The notes below the pieces were generated by a model. That model was not told where the DNA came from, did not search any database, and was given only the letters and a program-made list of their open reading frames with translations. From Chaunax sp. Z400 (Eukaryota > Chordata > Actinopteri > Lophiiformes > Chaunacidae), in contig CM075192.1 of assembly GCA_037577475.1 (NCBI GenBank), forward strand, positions 29,762,522 through 29,826,521: a DNA stretch of 64,000 nucleotides, written 5' to 3'. This document shows, one piece after another, positions 1 to 35,603 of the stretch. The translations under genes were made by a program, and so were the position numbers. Position 1 is the stretch's first letter. Every line of letters begins with the position of its first letter.

Positions 1-925
1 GTGAGGTGTGTGTGTGAGGTGTGTGTGAGGTGTGTGTGTGAGGTGTGTATGAGGTGTGTGTGTGAGGTGTGTATGAGGTGTGTGTGAGGTGTGTGTGTGA
101 GGTGTGTATGAGGTGTGTGTGAGGTGTGTATGAGGTGTGTGTGTGTATGAGGTGTGTATGAAGTGTGTGTGTGAGGTGTGTATGAGGTGTGTGTGAGGTG
201 TGTATGAGGTGTGTGTATGAAGTGTGTGTGTGAGGTGTGTATGAGGTGTGTGTGAGAGGTGTGTATGAGGTGTGTGTGTGAGGTGTGTATGAGGTGTGTG
301 TGTGAGGTGTGTGTATGAGGTGTGTGTGTGAGGTGTGTGTATGAGGTGTGTGTGTGAGGTGTGTGTGTGAGGTGTGTATGAGGTGTGTGTGTGAGGTGTG
401 TATGAGGTGTGTGTGTGAGGTGTGTATGAGGTGTGTGTGTGAGGTGTGTATGAGGTGTGTGTGTGAGGTGTGTATGAGGTGTGTGTGTGAGGTGTGTATG
501 AGGTGTGTGTGTGAGGTGTGTATGAGGTGTGTGTGTGAGGTGTGTGTATGAGGTGTGTGTGTGAGGTGTGTGTGTGAGGCGTGTATGAGGTGTGTGTGAG
601 AGGTGTGTATGAGGTGTGTGTGTGTGAGGTGTGTGTGTGAGGTGTGTATGAGGTGTGTGTGTGAGGTGTGTATGAGGTGTGTGTATGAAGTGTGTGTGTG
701 AGGTGTGTATGAGGTGTGTGTGAGAGGTGTGTATGAAGTGTGTGTGTGAGGTGTGTATGAGGTGTGTGTGTGAGGTGTGTATGAGGTGTGTGTGTGAGGT
801 GTGTGTATGAGGTGTGTGTGTGAGGTGTGTGTGTGAGGCGTGTATGAGGTGTGTGTGAGAGGTGTGTATGAGGTGTGTGTGTGAGGTGTGTATGAGGTGT
901 GTGTATGAGGTGTGTGTGTGAGAGC
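1..925. repeat. Long GT-rich minisatellite in abcf3 intron 14
   Basis: Nearly the whole first 925 bases are tandem copies of a roughly 18-22 base unit built from GAGGTGTGTATGAGGTGTGT, varying in the number of GT pairs and in occasional GAAGTG or GAGAGG variants. On the minus strand it reads CACACCTCATAC and begins only about 25 bases after the donor of the last visible abcf3 exon (ending at 950). Short open frames across it encode only MCVRCVCEV-type repeats and are artefacts. The left end is cut by the window edge, so its full length is unknown. Confidence 0.95.
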
Positions 926-949
926 TGTACCAGGTGAATGAATACTCAC

Positions 950-2509
950 AGCTTCTCCAGTAGTTTCAGTTTGCTCTGGACCTGAGCTGCTCTGTTAGCG
1001 TTGTAACGAAATCTGTCGATAAACACCTGGAACACAAACACATCAGTGACTATGACACAATGCATTCTGGGAAAAAAAGCTGCATCATGTGACCTTGATT
1101 AAGTTTTATTCAGATGTTTTACTGATTATCTACTTAAGTTATTAAACAGTCTTATAAAGAATCAATCAGAAAATAATCGATATGATCACAGTGCCAAGTA
1201 CTCGGCATGTTATCTGTACTGCAGTAGTACCTGTATATGCTGTCTGTACTGCAGCTGGGCCTCGTACTCTCTGTGCTGGTTCTTCAGTCTGTCTTCTTTG
1301 GTTTTAATAAAGTTTTCATAGTCGCCCCGGTAACTGTCCAGCCTCTGGGAGTGCAGGTGGATGATGTCTGTTACGACGGCGTTTAGGAAGTTTCTGTCGT
1401 GGGAGACGACCAAGATGGTGGACTGCCACGTCTGTGGGAGGAGGTGTATTTATGACTTGTTAGCTCTTTGCTAACTGTTCTCACTGTTTTGAATGGAGAA
1501 GGCTAACATTAGAACGTGAGTCGTGGTTCAGACCTGCAGGTAGTTCTCCAACCATAGGATGGCTCTGACATCCAACATGTTGGTAGGTTCTAATACACAC
1601 AGGAGGAATACATCAGAATACTACTGCAGTACTACTGCATATACTTGTAATTTTACTCCACTCACTAGGTTACAAAACTACTATTAAAAAGCACCACTGA
1701 TGTTTATACTTGTACTACTCTATTACTGCTACCTGTAACTAGTATTCTTATACTCTCTCTGACTCCTACTCATATTTCTCCTCCTCCTCTACTACAATGC
1801 AGAAATACTGCTGATGTTAGTGATACTGATGCTACTCATCCTCCTACTTGTACTTCTACTGCGACCAACTGTGTGAATCTGACTCACCGTCCAGCAGCAG
1901 AAGGTCCGGTCTGGAGAAAACAAAGACAGACAGAAAGAAAAGAAATGATTTGTTAGACAACAGTTGGATAACAATAAAGTTAAATACTGAGATGAATGAG
2001 AAAAATATTAATGAGAATGAACACATACTTCCTCCTTTAATTCAATCAGGTCAAAAATCAAACTAATCGCCCTGGAACCAGAATTTAAGATGACTGGATT
2101 TGGATCCACACCAAGATTACATTATATGATGATGGGATTAAAAGCAGCTGGCACTAATTAGCAGCTAGCAGCAGCTAACTCAAAGAAGAAGACAATATCT
2201 TCAAGTTGGGGAGACAGCACAAGGTCCTGGAGCTCCTTACCCTCTGAACACAGGATGAGATCAGCCACCATGTAACAGGGAGCTAAAGGGTTGTTGTTAT
2301 TGTCATTATGCTGCCATTATTTTGTTCTGTGAAAACAAATAAAGGCACCATAGAGAAGAGTCCTTGTTGCGGAGCTGTTGCCTGATCTCATGACCACGAA
2401 GGCTGAAAAAAACAAAACTTTATACGTAAAGAAACAGAAGGCGGGAACTCACCGAGCAAACAGAGCTCTGGCCAACGCCAACCTCATCCTCCATCCTCCT
2501 GAAAACTCC

Positions 2510-2606
<97 letters not shown>

Positions 2607-5600
2607 TGACATCATGAATGGAAGTCAACAGCATCCTCCTAATAAATACTGAAGATTCAAGATTTGGAGTGCATGACGACTCACTTCGTGGTCTGCTGTT
2701 GCATTTTGGGAGAGAAACCGAGACCAGCCAGGATGACAGAGGCCCTGATTGGATGAGACAGATGTCAATCAAAAACCCTTTAATAGTCTGACAAACACAC
2801 AGTTGAACAGCTGGCTGTGGAATCAGTGCTTCCTGCTGGTATTCAGCATGTAGACGATACACTTGATGCTTATATTTGGCGGGTAAGACGATGTGTGGTT
2901 GCTATAGTTACCGGGCCGGAGCTTTGTCGGCCTCAATCTCCTCCAGCTTGCCGTAGATCTCTGACAGTCGAACGCTCTCCGTCCCGTCAGCACTGAGGCG
3001 AAAGCAGAGGGAAGAGAGATGTAAACAGAGCATTACGCTACTCTGATGTCAGTTTAGTGTCTCCATAGCAACAGACACAAGGGGTGCATCGGTACTGTAG
3101 AGTTATGCCCTTTGTCTCACAGATTCACTTATCAAATATTATTATCATTTATGATGAAATGATGAACTATTGAATAAAGATGCTGACAACTAAAACTAAC
3201 CCTGCCCTCCTCACTGAATCTCCATCGTTTCTTTTGCCTGCAGTGGAAATAGTGTATCTTACATTCCATTGGCGATGCGAGCGTTGAGCCTCTTCTCCTC
3301 TCCCAGAAGCCCCTCCCTCAGCGTGTCGCTCTCCAGGACGCTCTGCAGCGCCGACGTCTCGTCTCCATCCACTTCCTGTTCCACGTGGAGGATGGAGATG
3401 TGAGCCGGGACGCGCAGGTTACGACTGGCCAACATCTTCAGCAGCGTCGTCTTCCCCAAACCATTCCGACCAATCAGACCGTACCGCCGGCCAAACGCCA
3501 GAGACAGATCCGCCCCCTGCAGCAAACACCTGGAGACAGAGGTACGTTCATCAGCCTGTTGTTTTGTCTTCTCTTTTAAATGCATATTAATGTATTTGAA
3601 TTAGCTCCTCCCTCTGCTCACCTCTCTCCAAACGACACGTCGAAGTTCTCGATGCGGATGTCATAGCTACGATTCTTCCCTGATTGGTCCACTCGATTGT
3701 CCTTCTTACTGTTGGCCTGGCTGGCCGACGCCTCCTCCAACACTCTGGTAGAAACAACAGATGCAGGTGAGAACAGGTGGGATGGGTGGAGACAGATAAT
3801 GACAGGTGAGGACAGGTGGAGACAGATAATGACGGGTGAGGACAGGTGGAGACAGATAATGACAGGTGAGGACAGGTGGAGACAGATAATGACAGGTGAG
3901 GACAGGTGAGGACAGGTGAGGATGGGTGTGTACTGACAGCGGACTGGAGGACTTCTGAGACTCTCTCTCGTTCCTGCGTTCATGCTTAGCTTTCAGTTTC
4001 GCTTCAGCCTTCTCCAGTTTCTTTGCATCCACCGTCTGCGGGACACAGACAGGAAGTGATGCGTTTAAAGACACGTCACACATTAAATATACTAATAACA
4101 TTTGTCTTTTTTCACTGTCAGAAGTTTTTTTTATTCCAAAAAGGTACTTTTGTGTGTCTTTATCTACAGAATTCATTATGATGATAAATCTGTAGAAACT
4201 CACTGTGTTCTGAGGACGTTTCATCATCCAGATACCCTGAACATCTTGAGCTGCATTATCTGGAGAGAGAGCCGAGACATGGGGGAGTAAAAATGTGACC
4301 TTATCTCTTCTTATGAAATGTGACCAAAAGTGCAGTGAGGTGTGTTGTTGGTGTGTTTGCTACCATTGTCTGCAGAGATCTGAGAGAGCTGCACTGGAGC
4401 GTCTAACAGCACCTGCCTCTGTGACTCATGATGGTTATTCCTGTTTAAAACAAACAGAACTAAAGTTAATCGTGTTTCTCTGGATTAAAACATGTGTTGA
4501 TGAAAACACACATTATTCCTGATCAAACCAGATGGTCAGAAAGAAGTTATTGAAGGTGTTTACTGTTTACTGCATATCTGGGGGAAAAGACAACATTTTA
4601 AATAAATAAAATGCTAAAAAACTCTTCAAATGGCTTCAGTACATAAAATACAGACATTACAGTTTTTGAGTGATGCCTCAGAAACTTGAGACTAAATTCA
4701 ACTTGTAACCATAAAAGTTCATAAACAGCAAACAGTCATAGGTTGTTGTTTTAAGTTATTCTATGGAAACGACATGAGACGGACAGATGGGCGGATGGAA
4801 GGAACCCATCCTGTAGGATCCGCAGGATAAAAACATTAACGGTGATAAAAACACAGATGACTGCTGTGAAAAACCTCAACTTTATGTAATGTTTGGAAAT
4901 GATGAAGACAAACAAACCAGTATAAAATAAATGCAGGACATTTATTTTTGACGCTTTTAGACTTTTTGGTCAACAGGAAACTCGGTTGTCATAAAATCCT
5001 GTTATTCTCTGATGATTTACATCCCGGTAAACTGAATATCTTTGGGTTTTGGACTGTTGGTTGAACTGATGTGTCACATTATTGACCAAATAATAAAACA
5101 GTCATTCAGCTGTTAACGGGTGTCGACAGCCTCCTTTCAGGCTGCAGGCTGTGAGAGTCTGACACCAACATACTGACCACACTGATCCTGACTCAGCTGT
5201 ACTCCTAACTCTGAGGGGAGGGGGGAAGGGGGAGGGGGAGGGGGGTTGTTTCTCTTCTCTTACAGTTTGAGGGTGTTGAACATCTGGAGGCAGATGTCTC
5301 TGACGTCGTCTTCGTTTTTGCTGTCAGCAGACACTTCCTGCAGAACTCCTCCGATGGCGTCGTACACCTCCTCCCCATCCTCGAAATCTGCTCCTCCGCT
5401 GTCCAAAACCCCTGAAACACACACAGGCTCAGATTCAGCCCTTCACACACAGCTTCTCCATCATCACACACTTGTTCCTGTGTTGGTACTGAAGCTGTCA
5501 GGGGTCTGGATCCTGTCGGCTTTGTGCTAATGAGGACAACTTACTTTAGAAATGTGCACAAATGAGCACAATATTAACTTGAAGAATTTTTTTAGCTACA

Positions 5601-6553
5601 TTGCTTGAAATTGTTTTGTTTCTGAAAAATCGTTTTATCAGATTTCAGCATTAATATCACAGAGTCTGATCTTTTCTCTTCTGAACATTCACATGTGGTC
5701 GTAGATCGGATACGGATCCGATTCCTAATTTTGATGAGTGAATGACATCATCATTATTCTTATAGTTATTCTTATTCTTGTTATAGTTCTTATAAAAACT
5801 ACTAATTGCAATCTTTCTATTATTCTTGTTATTGCTGTACATGTCTGTGTCCCTGTTTCTCTTATCCCTCCCTCTCTCCCCCTCTGCCTCCCCCATTCAA
5901 TCTCCTCCCCAAAGATGAATGTGATCTGTCAGAGCAAAAAGATCAGATTTGAGGAAACTCTGATTCGGGTCACGGTGGAAAATCCCCCCCCTGTGGTGAC
6001 AGACGTAACTCACCGAATCCGTCTTCACAGACACAACCGTGTTGTTTTATATTCTTCTATCTATGATAACTTTACATCTTATATTAAATGAACAATTAAT
6101 ATTTTCCCCTCTTCTGCTCTGAACTCCAACAGCCTCAAAGTGCTTCCTGTCAAACTTCTGTAGTTTTTCCCTATATTACTACTACCTTGAATACTACTGA
6201 ATATTCCCTTGTAATACTTCCTATGACAGCCCTGCTGTTCCTGTGGGTCAGTATTCGGAGTTTGATCCACTAAAACCGGAATATGATCCTCAAACTAATC
6301 AGGTAGCCTCAGCGAGCCATGCCTGGCTAACCGGTGTCCCTCCCCTGAACACTGTCAGCCGGGATAGCTCATTAGCTCCGGTGCTAAGAGCAGCGGCTGC
6401 CCGGCTAACAGGCGGGTTAAAAACCGATCTGTACCACTCCGCCAGTCCGCCATAAAGCGGCTCGGTCCCCGGCTTCTAACCTGTGATGTAGTCGAAAACC
6501 TCCGAGTCGATCTCAGGAAACTCGCTCTTCAGAATGTCCACGTACGTCGCCAT
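950..6553 (-). CDS. abcf3: ABCF3, 5' part (14 exons; 3' part lies beyond the left edge)
   Basis: ATP-binding cassette protein of subfamily F: a cytosolic twin-ATPase without membrane segments, related to yeast Gcn20 and linked in the family to translation and antiviral responses. Coding segments on the minus strand, from the start: 6553-6481, 5411-5264, 4416-4364, 4259-4204, 4035-3938, 3744-3622, 3529-3263, 2992-2912, 2744-2695, 2509-2453, 1910-1888, 1589-1534, 1431-1231, 1026-950. All use GT-AG and keep phase; together about 454 codons. The protein begins MATYVDILKSEFPEID. The first cassette shows Walker A GRNGLGKT, the ABCF signature FSGGWRMRLALARALFAR, Walker B LLLLDEPTN and VVSHDRNFLNA. 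The visible part ends in the linker at VQSKLKLLEKL, so the second cassette is outside the window. Exon 11 is only 23 bases. The exon 3 acceptor was chosen by frame (CACAGAG|G), and by my recollection of the human protein a few residues are missing there. Exon borders are inferred, not transcript-proven. Confidence 0.93.
2512..2602. repeat. (CA)n/(TG)n microsatellite abutting the abcf3 exon 10 acceptor
   Basis: About 45 uninterrupted CA dinucleotides. On the coding (minus) strand this is (TG)n running directly into TAG|GGAG, the acceptor of abcf3 exon 10 at 2509. No conventional polypyrimidine tract lies between repeat and acceptor. Confidence 0.97.
3775..3925. repeat. 30-base minisatellite in abcf3 intron 5
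   Basis: Four to five copies of a unit of about 30 bases (GACAGGTGGAGACAGATAAT followed by GACAGGTGAG), ending in short GACAGGTGAG repeats. It fills most of the short intron between the exons at 3744 and 3938. Open frames on both strands here are repeat artefacts. Confidence 0.93.
4420..6480. other. abcf3 introns 1-2, no gene seen
   Basis: Apart from abcf3 exon 2 (5264-5411) I see no coding exon here. The sequence is ordinary AT-rich intron, with a poly-purine run (GGGGGAGGGG type) at about 5216-5247 next to the exon 2 donor. Around 5655-5740 is a stretch with GATCGGATACGGATCCGAT-like palindromic character, reminiscent of dispersed fish DNA-transposon ends, but too short to assign. Confidence 0.6.
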
Positions 6554-7683
6554 GATACCCGGCCCAGGACTCGACACGCCGCTACACGCATGCGTCACTA
6601 TGCGACACCCCAGGGAATTCTGGGAGATGATGTTTTCTTGCAGGTTGGCTTGATAATGAGGTTTAGAGTCTCTTACAGTTTTTAGAAAGAGATCATCATT
6701 TTATCATTGGCAAATGATAAAAGCCTACAATAAACTCTATTAAACGACTTTTAATGGAAATTACATTACGTCTTCAAGCAATTATGGAGAATTTTCACCC
6801 ACACAAGTACAAAATGTATCACAATATTTATTTTAAATCTGTTTTGTGAATTTGCTAATTTTATTCAGTTTATTCATTTTAAAATATTTTTAAATTCCAT
6901 TTATTCCATGATAAAGACGAACTGAACTTCATTTATTGAATTAAGAAAGTATTTTTGTGTCCTAAGTTTATGTTAATCTCTTGTCTTCATTGCATGAAGG
7001 AAGGTGCTTCTATGCTGTTTTGGAGGACAAGAAAAATACAGATAAATGTTTCTATATTCACCTTATTGGTTAAATGGGAAGATGAAAAATAATAGAATAA
7101 AGGAAATACAGATAACATTTTACACTAAGGTATTTGTTGTAATAAAATATGTACTATCTGTTAAAATTTATTGAAATTTTTAACATGGAATTTTGCTTTT
7201 ATTACATATACTGTATGTATAATTTTGAGGTAGATGTTTCAATAAATAAATACACTTTATTTGTATTCTGTTTGTCCTATGTTCTTTTCTTTTCTATTGT
7301 ATGATATTTATTCCCAGTGGCAAATAATGTTAATATGTCCATTTTCATTTCAAATAGAGAATTTTAAAATGAGATGCAATAATAATACATATGGTATTTG
7401 TTTATGGTCTATTGTTTTGCGTTTGGTTTGGCTACATATAGGCTGATCTTACCATCAATATCGTTTTTAAATTTACAGTAGTTGGTGTTTTTTATTGAAA
7501 CTTTATATTATAACATACATTATTATGTAACATGCTAAAGTAGTAGGTGTTTTGTTTGAAAAAAAAAAAAATCTGTTGACCAGTCCGCCTTCTCCTAATC
7601 GCCGCTCTGCGCATGCTCTGTTCTGGAGTTTAGGGTGGGAGGGTTAGCTGTTAGCACTGTATGCTAACTAGCCGGAGTGTGTA
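6554..7683. promoter_or_regulatory. Head-to-head promoter interval, abcf3/lrch3
   Basis: The abcf3 (minus) and lrch3 (plus) start codons are 1.1 kb apart and face away from each other. Each start has a GCGCATGC-type sequence just upstream: the palindrome ACGCATGCGT at 6586-6595 near abcf3 and TGCGCATGC at 7608-7616 near lrch3. Both resemble the NRF1 motif typical of TATA-less housekeeping promoters. The middle (about 6660-7560) is AT-rich with no gene, ending in an A-run at about 7559-7571. Transcription start sites cannot be placed from sequence alone. Confidence 0.6.
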
Positions 7684-30751
<23,068 letters not shown>

Positions 30752-33700
30752 ACAACGCAGCCTCCTCCCACCACATGCGCTCAGTTCACCTCCTGTAACG
30801 CCCCTGTTAGAGGAAACCCACAGCAGATAGATAGAACTGAAAACCTCCAGAGCAGCAGGTCTGGATCTGATGGAGAGACAAACACAGCTGAAGATACAGT
30901 AACAGGTTTCTGACAGCAGCAACAGTATCCAACTTTAAGTTAGTGAAGTGATTTCAGCTTTCAAACCTTCCTGTTTCAGTGATTCCACCGGTTTCATGAG
31001 TCAACAATACCACAAAGATAAAGGAGGTGCAATCGTAGATTAGTTAGAAAACGTAATGTCCAAATCATGTCCACAGATTCATGCACACATTTTTGCGATG
31101 AAAACTTTTTTTCCATTAATGATCTCTCTTTTTTTAGGCTGAATTTCTTACGTGTGAGCTGAGGATGAGAAATCAAAGAATATTTTATTTACAGAAAGAG
31201 ATGCAGAGTTGGTGAATTCGTATGGCAACATCACGACCGGCCCTACTCCGTCTCTGATTGGCTTGTCATAACGATGATGTTTCTCACGTAGCCCTAATAA
31301 TTTTGTCTAAATTTGTTAACAGTATAGGTCATAATGCAGAATGTTATTAGCTCCGAGTTGTTCTCCCTCCTCGGCAGACAGTGATGACATCTAAGAACAC
31401 GAGTGCAAACATCTAATATCGACATTGTCAGACAGTGGGCTACTCTTTATTCAGTGACTACCATTTCTAGAAAGGTCATTGTCATACCAAGCCAATCAGA
31501 GGCAGATTAGGGACGGGTCATTGCGTCACTATTGTAGCATTCATAAATTTGCAACCTAGCGGATGGAGTTGGTTTGAAAATGAATCTGCCCTAGGCAGTG
31601 GGGATGTTGGACCTTATTTTTACCCCTGTTTTCAGACTAAGCTAACATTATTGGCTTTATCTGACGGCTGATTTGATTTATTTATAGACATTTTTGGAGC
31701 GAACAGGGTACTAATTTATTTTTAATTTATTCATATATTTTTATTTCATTGCTCATTTTTGTAGGGACACTGTAGGTAGCAGCTAAATTTGGCATTGTCT
31801 CTGGTCCGGTAGACGAAAGACACAAAGTGAGCACAAACAGAATGTCCTCATTCAAACACCTAAAAGCAGCGGCCAATACAAAGAGAGTCAAGAAACCGTC
31901 TCCACAAATAAGACCTGGCCCAGTTGATGAGGAAATGAAGCTAATGTAGCTAAATACTAATATTACTTTTTATCGTTGAGCATGACAATTCATCCTTGAA
32001 TCAATTTAGATAATACATTGCTGTAATGGCGCCATTGCAGCTTGCTGCTAATATTTGTGAGCATTAAGAATACCAAGTAGATTAAGTCAACACAGCTAGC
32101 TTTAAACATTAGCTAATATTATGATTCAAATTGTGTTTAGAGGTTTTGCTAACATTACTGTAAGCATGAGCTAACATTAGTCCAGTTGTTTGCGGTTGAA
32201 GCCAATTTGGCTAATAGCCAATAATAGCTAACATTTGTATAGTTGTTTTGAGACAACACTTAATGGAAATCAGTGCTAATGTTTGTAAACATTGCAATAC
32301 GAGTTGGTTTGTAAATGAAACCAACACATTTTCTGATATTAAATTTAGGATTGAAGCTAAACGGTTGATTACAGCTGGTTTAGAATTTACACCAAAAATA
32401 CTAACTATATTAATCACTAACATAGTTTTACGTTAATTCATATGATTATATGAGCTAACATTCTGAACATAATTGGTTCAACAGTTAAAATGACATCTCT
32501 TGTCTGATTAGCTAATAATTCTTGTTCTTTCGAGATTGAACTGCAGCTGTAATGTTCCATATTAACTATCTTGGTTTGGATATGAAGCTAATGTAACTCC
32601 ATGCTAGCATTAGTTAAATTTGGTAACATTGGTTTAAAGATTACATCAACACTGCAAGTTGCAAACATTGATGTACAATAGCTGATTTGAAAATAATGCT
32701 ATCATTATAAATGACAGCATTGCTTCCTAGTAAGAGTTAGCTAACACTGCAATGTTTTGGGCTAAAGCTAATGTAGCTCTGTGACAACATTAGCCAACAT
32801 GTTGCTGATATCAGTTGAATCTGTGGTTTTTAGTGTCTCCATCAGATCCAAACATAAGAAATTTCAATTTCATATTTAATTAACATTTTTATTGTGCTCT
32901 GATTTGACGTCAGTTTGATTGACAGCGATGTCAGGAAGACAAAGTTCTGATAATCCCTGAACTCTGACTTGGAGGATCTTAATGTCTTCAGTCCCAAAGC
33001 CAACAGATGGACATCATCTTTTCTGGTTTCTGTATATAGTTGTTTTTATTTGCACCCTGTCGTTAATGTTCTGCTGATGTTTTTTTTGGGGGGGGGTCAA
33101 ACTTGGCAGTCTGCGCCCTGATTGGAGGAAGACGATCAGGTGGTGACACGCTCCTGATATTGTGGCAATATGGGACATTTGAATGGCGACATGAATCCTC
33201 CTGATCTGACATTGAAACACTGTGTGGCCTGCAGGATGAGTCCTGTTCTACAGTCACTCTGTTTTTACCTTTCATAAATATATGTGTACAAATATATTCT
33301 GTAAATATATACATATATATATGAGGCTTAAATGTGTTGCCATGACGATGACGACACATAGAGCATCATGGATGCTCAGAAAGATGCAGTTCCTAAGCAA
33401 AGGATGAGTTTCTTTAGTTAAGTAAAAAATACACATCAAGGTGGGCGGAGCTTCCTCCTCGATGGACTGTTTTTAAAGGAGTGGTTCACCTAAAAATGAA
33501 ACATAACTCATTGTTTCCTGTTACTGCAGTGGACACAAGCTCAAGTCTCCAGAGCAAAGTCACCCAATAAGTCAGCAGTCCCATTACATGCTGCGTTCAC
33601 AGATGTTCTGCTGCCCCGAATATGGACTTAAAAATCTGGCTTAAAGACTTTAGCTTTAAAAACAATCATCTCGCTCTAATTTTGTCTGATTCTTCTTGGT

Positions 33701-35520
33701 CATGTTGTTTGCAGCTGTTTTCTGCTTCAGTATTTTGTCCATTTGTTTACTTCTGTGATTACACACTTTCCTGTGACACATCCCTATGACAGATCAGACC
33801 ACACGTTGATTCCATGTTTATGTCAATGATTCACATTTGTTCTGTTCATCCTTTTTGTTATCATCAACAGCAGCAACACAAACTCCCACAATAACACAAA
33901 AATGTCATTTAGTGTATTGAAACAGTTTGTTTGGATGTTGAGGTGCAGGAGAACTCCACTGACAGGAAAGCAGAGAAATTTTGTATTTAAAATTGAACGA
34001 CATTTTTTCTATTTTAATTTTCTGAGAGCTCATACTGCATTCAGGTGACATGGGATACGAGGTTGACCTCAAATTATCATGGCTGCTCACGCTGCAGACC
34101 CTAAACTCATTATTTGCTGCAGGAAAATGGTTCACTTTATTCCTAGGTTACATGAATGCAGCATCACACCTTAAGTTTCAAAAGACAACTAGGGACCATA
34201 TTCAGAACATTCTTCCCTGAATTTAGACTCCCAGGCTGAGTCCCACCCTCCCAACAAGCTCCGCCTCCACTCTGCAGGTGTGGAGACTATTGTGACCTGT
34301 GTGGTGGTTCAGACCAAAGTTTCACCGGTTCAGCTATTTAATTGGGATTTATGATCTGCCTGTAACCCCAAACAGGCGTCACAGCTCTCCTTCACAGATC
34401 CTGTGATTGACAGTTGGACTGTCCAATCCTGTGTCCTGAGTGGACAAAGCTGTCTGGAGGTTTTGGGTTTGAGGCATTGACTGACCAGCAATTTTCATGT
34501 TTGTACATTTGTTTCATGTTTTTCTTCTTCGCGTGTTTCTCCTGCTGTGGTGACGGGTCATGTGACGGAGTTTCATGTGGTTTTAAAGGACATTCCACCG
34601 TTTTTTTTAATGGAGGACGAAAACACTGTTTCACAGTCACATTTTTTTTCACTTTGTTTTATTTTTTGCTGAAAAACTGTATAAAAGATTTGAACACAGC
34701 TGTAAGAAAAGTTAAAGTTAAGTGCATTAAATGAGTACTTTAATTTGATGCTTTGCACTGATACTGATTTTGTTGTCTTCACTGTATCTGATTGGTTCAA
34801 GCAAGGGCAGAGATGGGACTTGAATTTGTGATTGTTCCTTAAATTAAAGATCATTCCACCAGATTAATTCTAAACAGGTTCTGGTGGTCCAGGCACACTA
34901 ACGCAGAACTAATGTAGATCAAATCGATCCACCATAGCAAAGGTCTGTGGTAAAGAGACCAGAGATGTTCATAAGAATTCATACATGAAGGAACTTAAAT
35001 GTAATACAACATAAACTAAACCAGAGTAAGCCTGACTTTATTTGAGATGCTCGCTTTATGGGACAGGCTTCTGACCAACATTCAAATAAATACATTTCAA
35101 ACCATTTAACTAATATATATTTTTAAGTAATTTTAATATTGGAATGACAGAAGATAAAATAGAGAAAAGGTTTGTTTTGGGTGTATTAGGAGGTTTTTGA
35201 ATTATGTTCTTAAATAAAAACAATAAAGGAGTTAGAAGCTTGTTTTGGTTACATTTGTATAACATTAATGATAAACGTTACCTGCGTAGCACTCATTTAA
35301 ACTAACTAAGTTCATTTTACGATTAAAATAGGAATTTTTTTTTTGCTGAAATAAGGTAAAAAGGCAGAAGGATATTGATTAAATTTAAAAAAAATTGAAT
35401 AAAGAAAAATGGCCAGGAAGTTTTCTTAATTAAATACTCTAAAAACAATAGAAGTTATTTTTATTTCTAACATAGATTTTTATTGAGAAACACCGGTTGA
35501 ATCCACTATTTTGATCAGGC
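30752..35520. other. Gene-free interval between lrch3 and rpl35a
   Basis: AT-rich, with no frame above about 108 codons and no recognisable domain. The first part should contain the 3' UTR of lrch3 form B. 31900-32820 is unusually dense in GCTAAC/TTAGCTAA words (decayed tandem or dispersed copies). 33473 carries one arm of the TTAAAGGA MITE-like family. 33279-33322 is a TATATA-rich stretch. Confidence 0.6.
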
Positions 35521-35603
35521 ACATTTGCGGCCACTTCCGTGTACAATAATTTCCCAGCATTCCTTGCCTACTTCCTTTTCCTCCGTTTTTTTCCTCAGTG
35601 AAG
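35520..35603 (+). promoter_or_regulatory. rpl35a: rpl35a promoter and TOP-type noncoding exon 1
   Basis: ACTTCCG at 35533-35539 is an ETS/GABP-type site common in ribosomal-protein promoters. About 30 bases on, the tract CTTCCTTTTCCTCCGTTTTT begins at 35571: a C followed by pyrimidines, the 5' terminal oligopyrimidine form that places the mRNA under mTOR/LARP1-type translational control. Exon 1 then ends CAGTGAAG|GTAAGAG at 35603. The start site is inferred from this pattern. Confidence 0.75.

Noticed and set aside
348..551. 67-codon MCVRCVCEV frame
   Set aside because: Pure minisatellite inside the abcf3 intron.
1..925. CRISPR-like regular repeat
   Set aside because: Units touch each other with no unique spacers, and the genome is eukaryotic.
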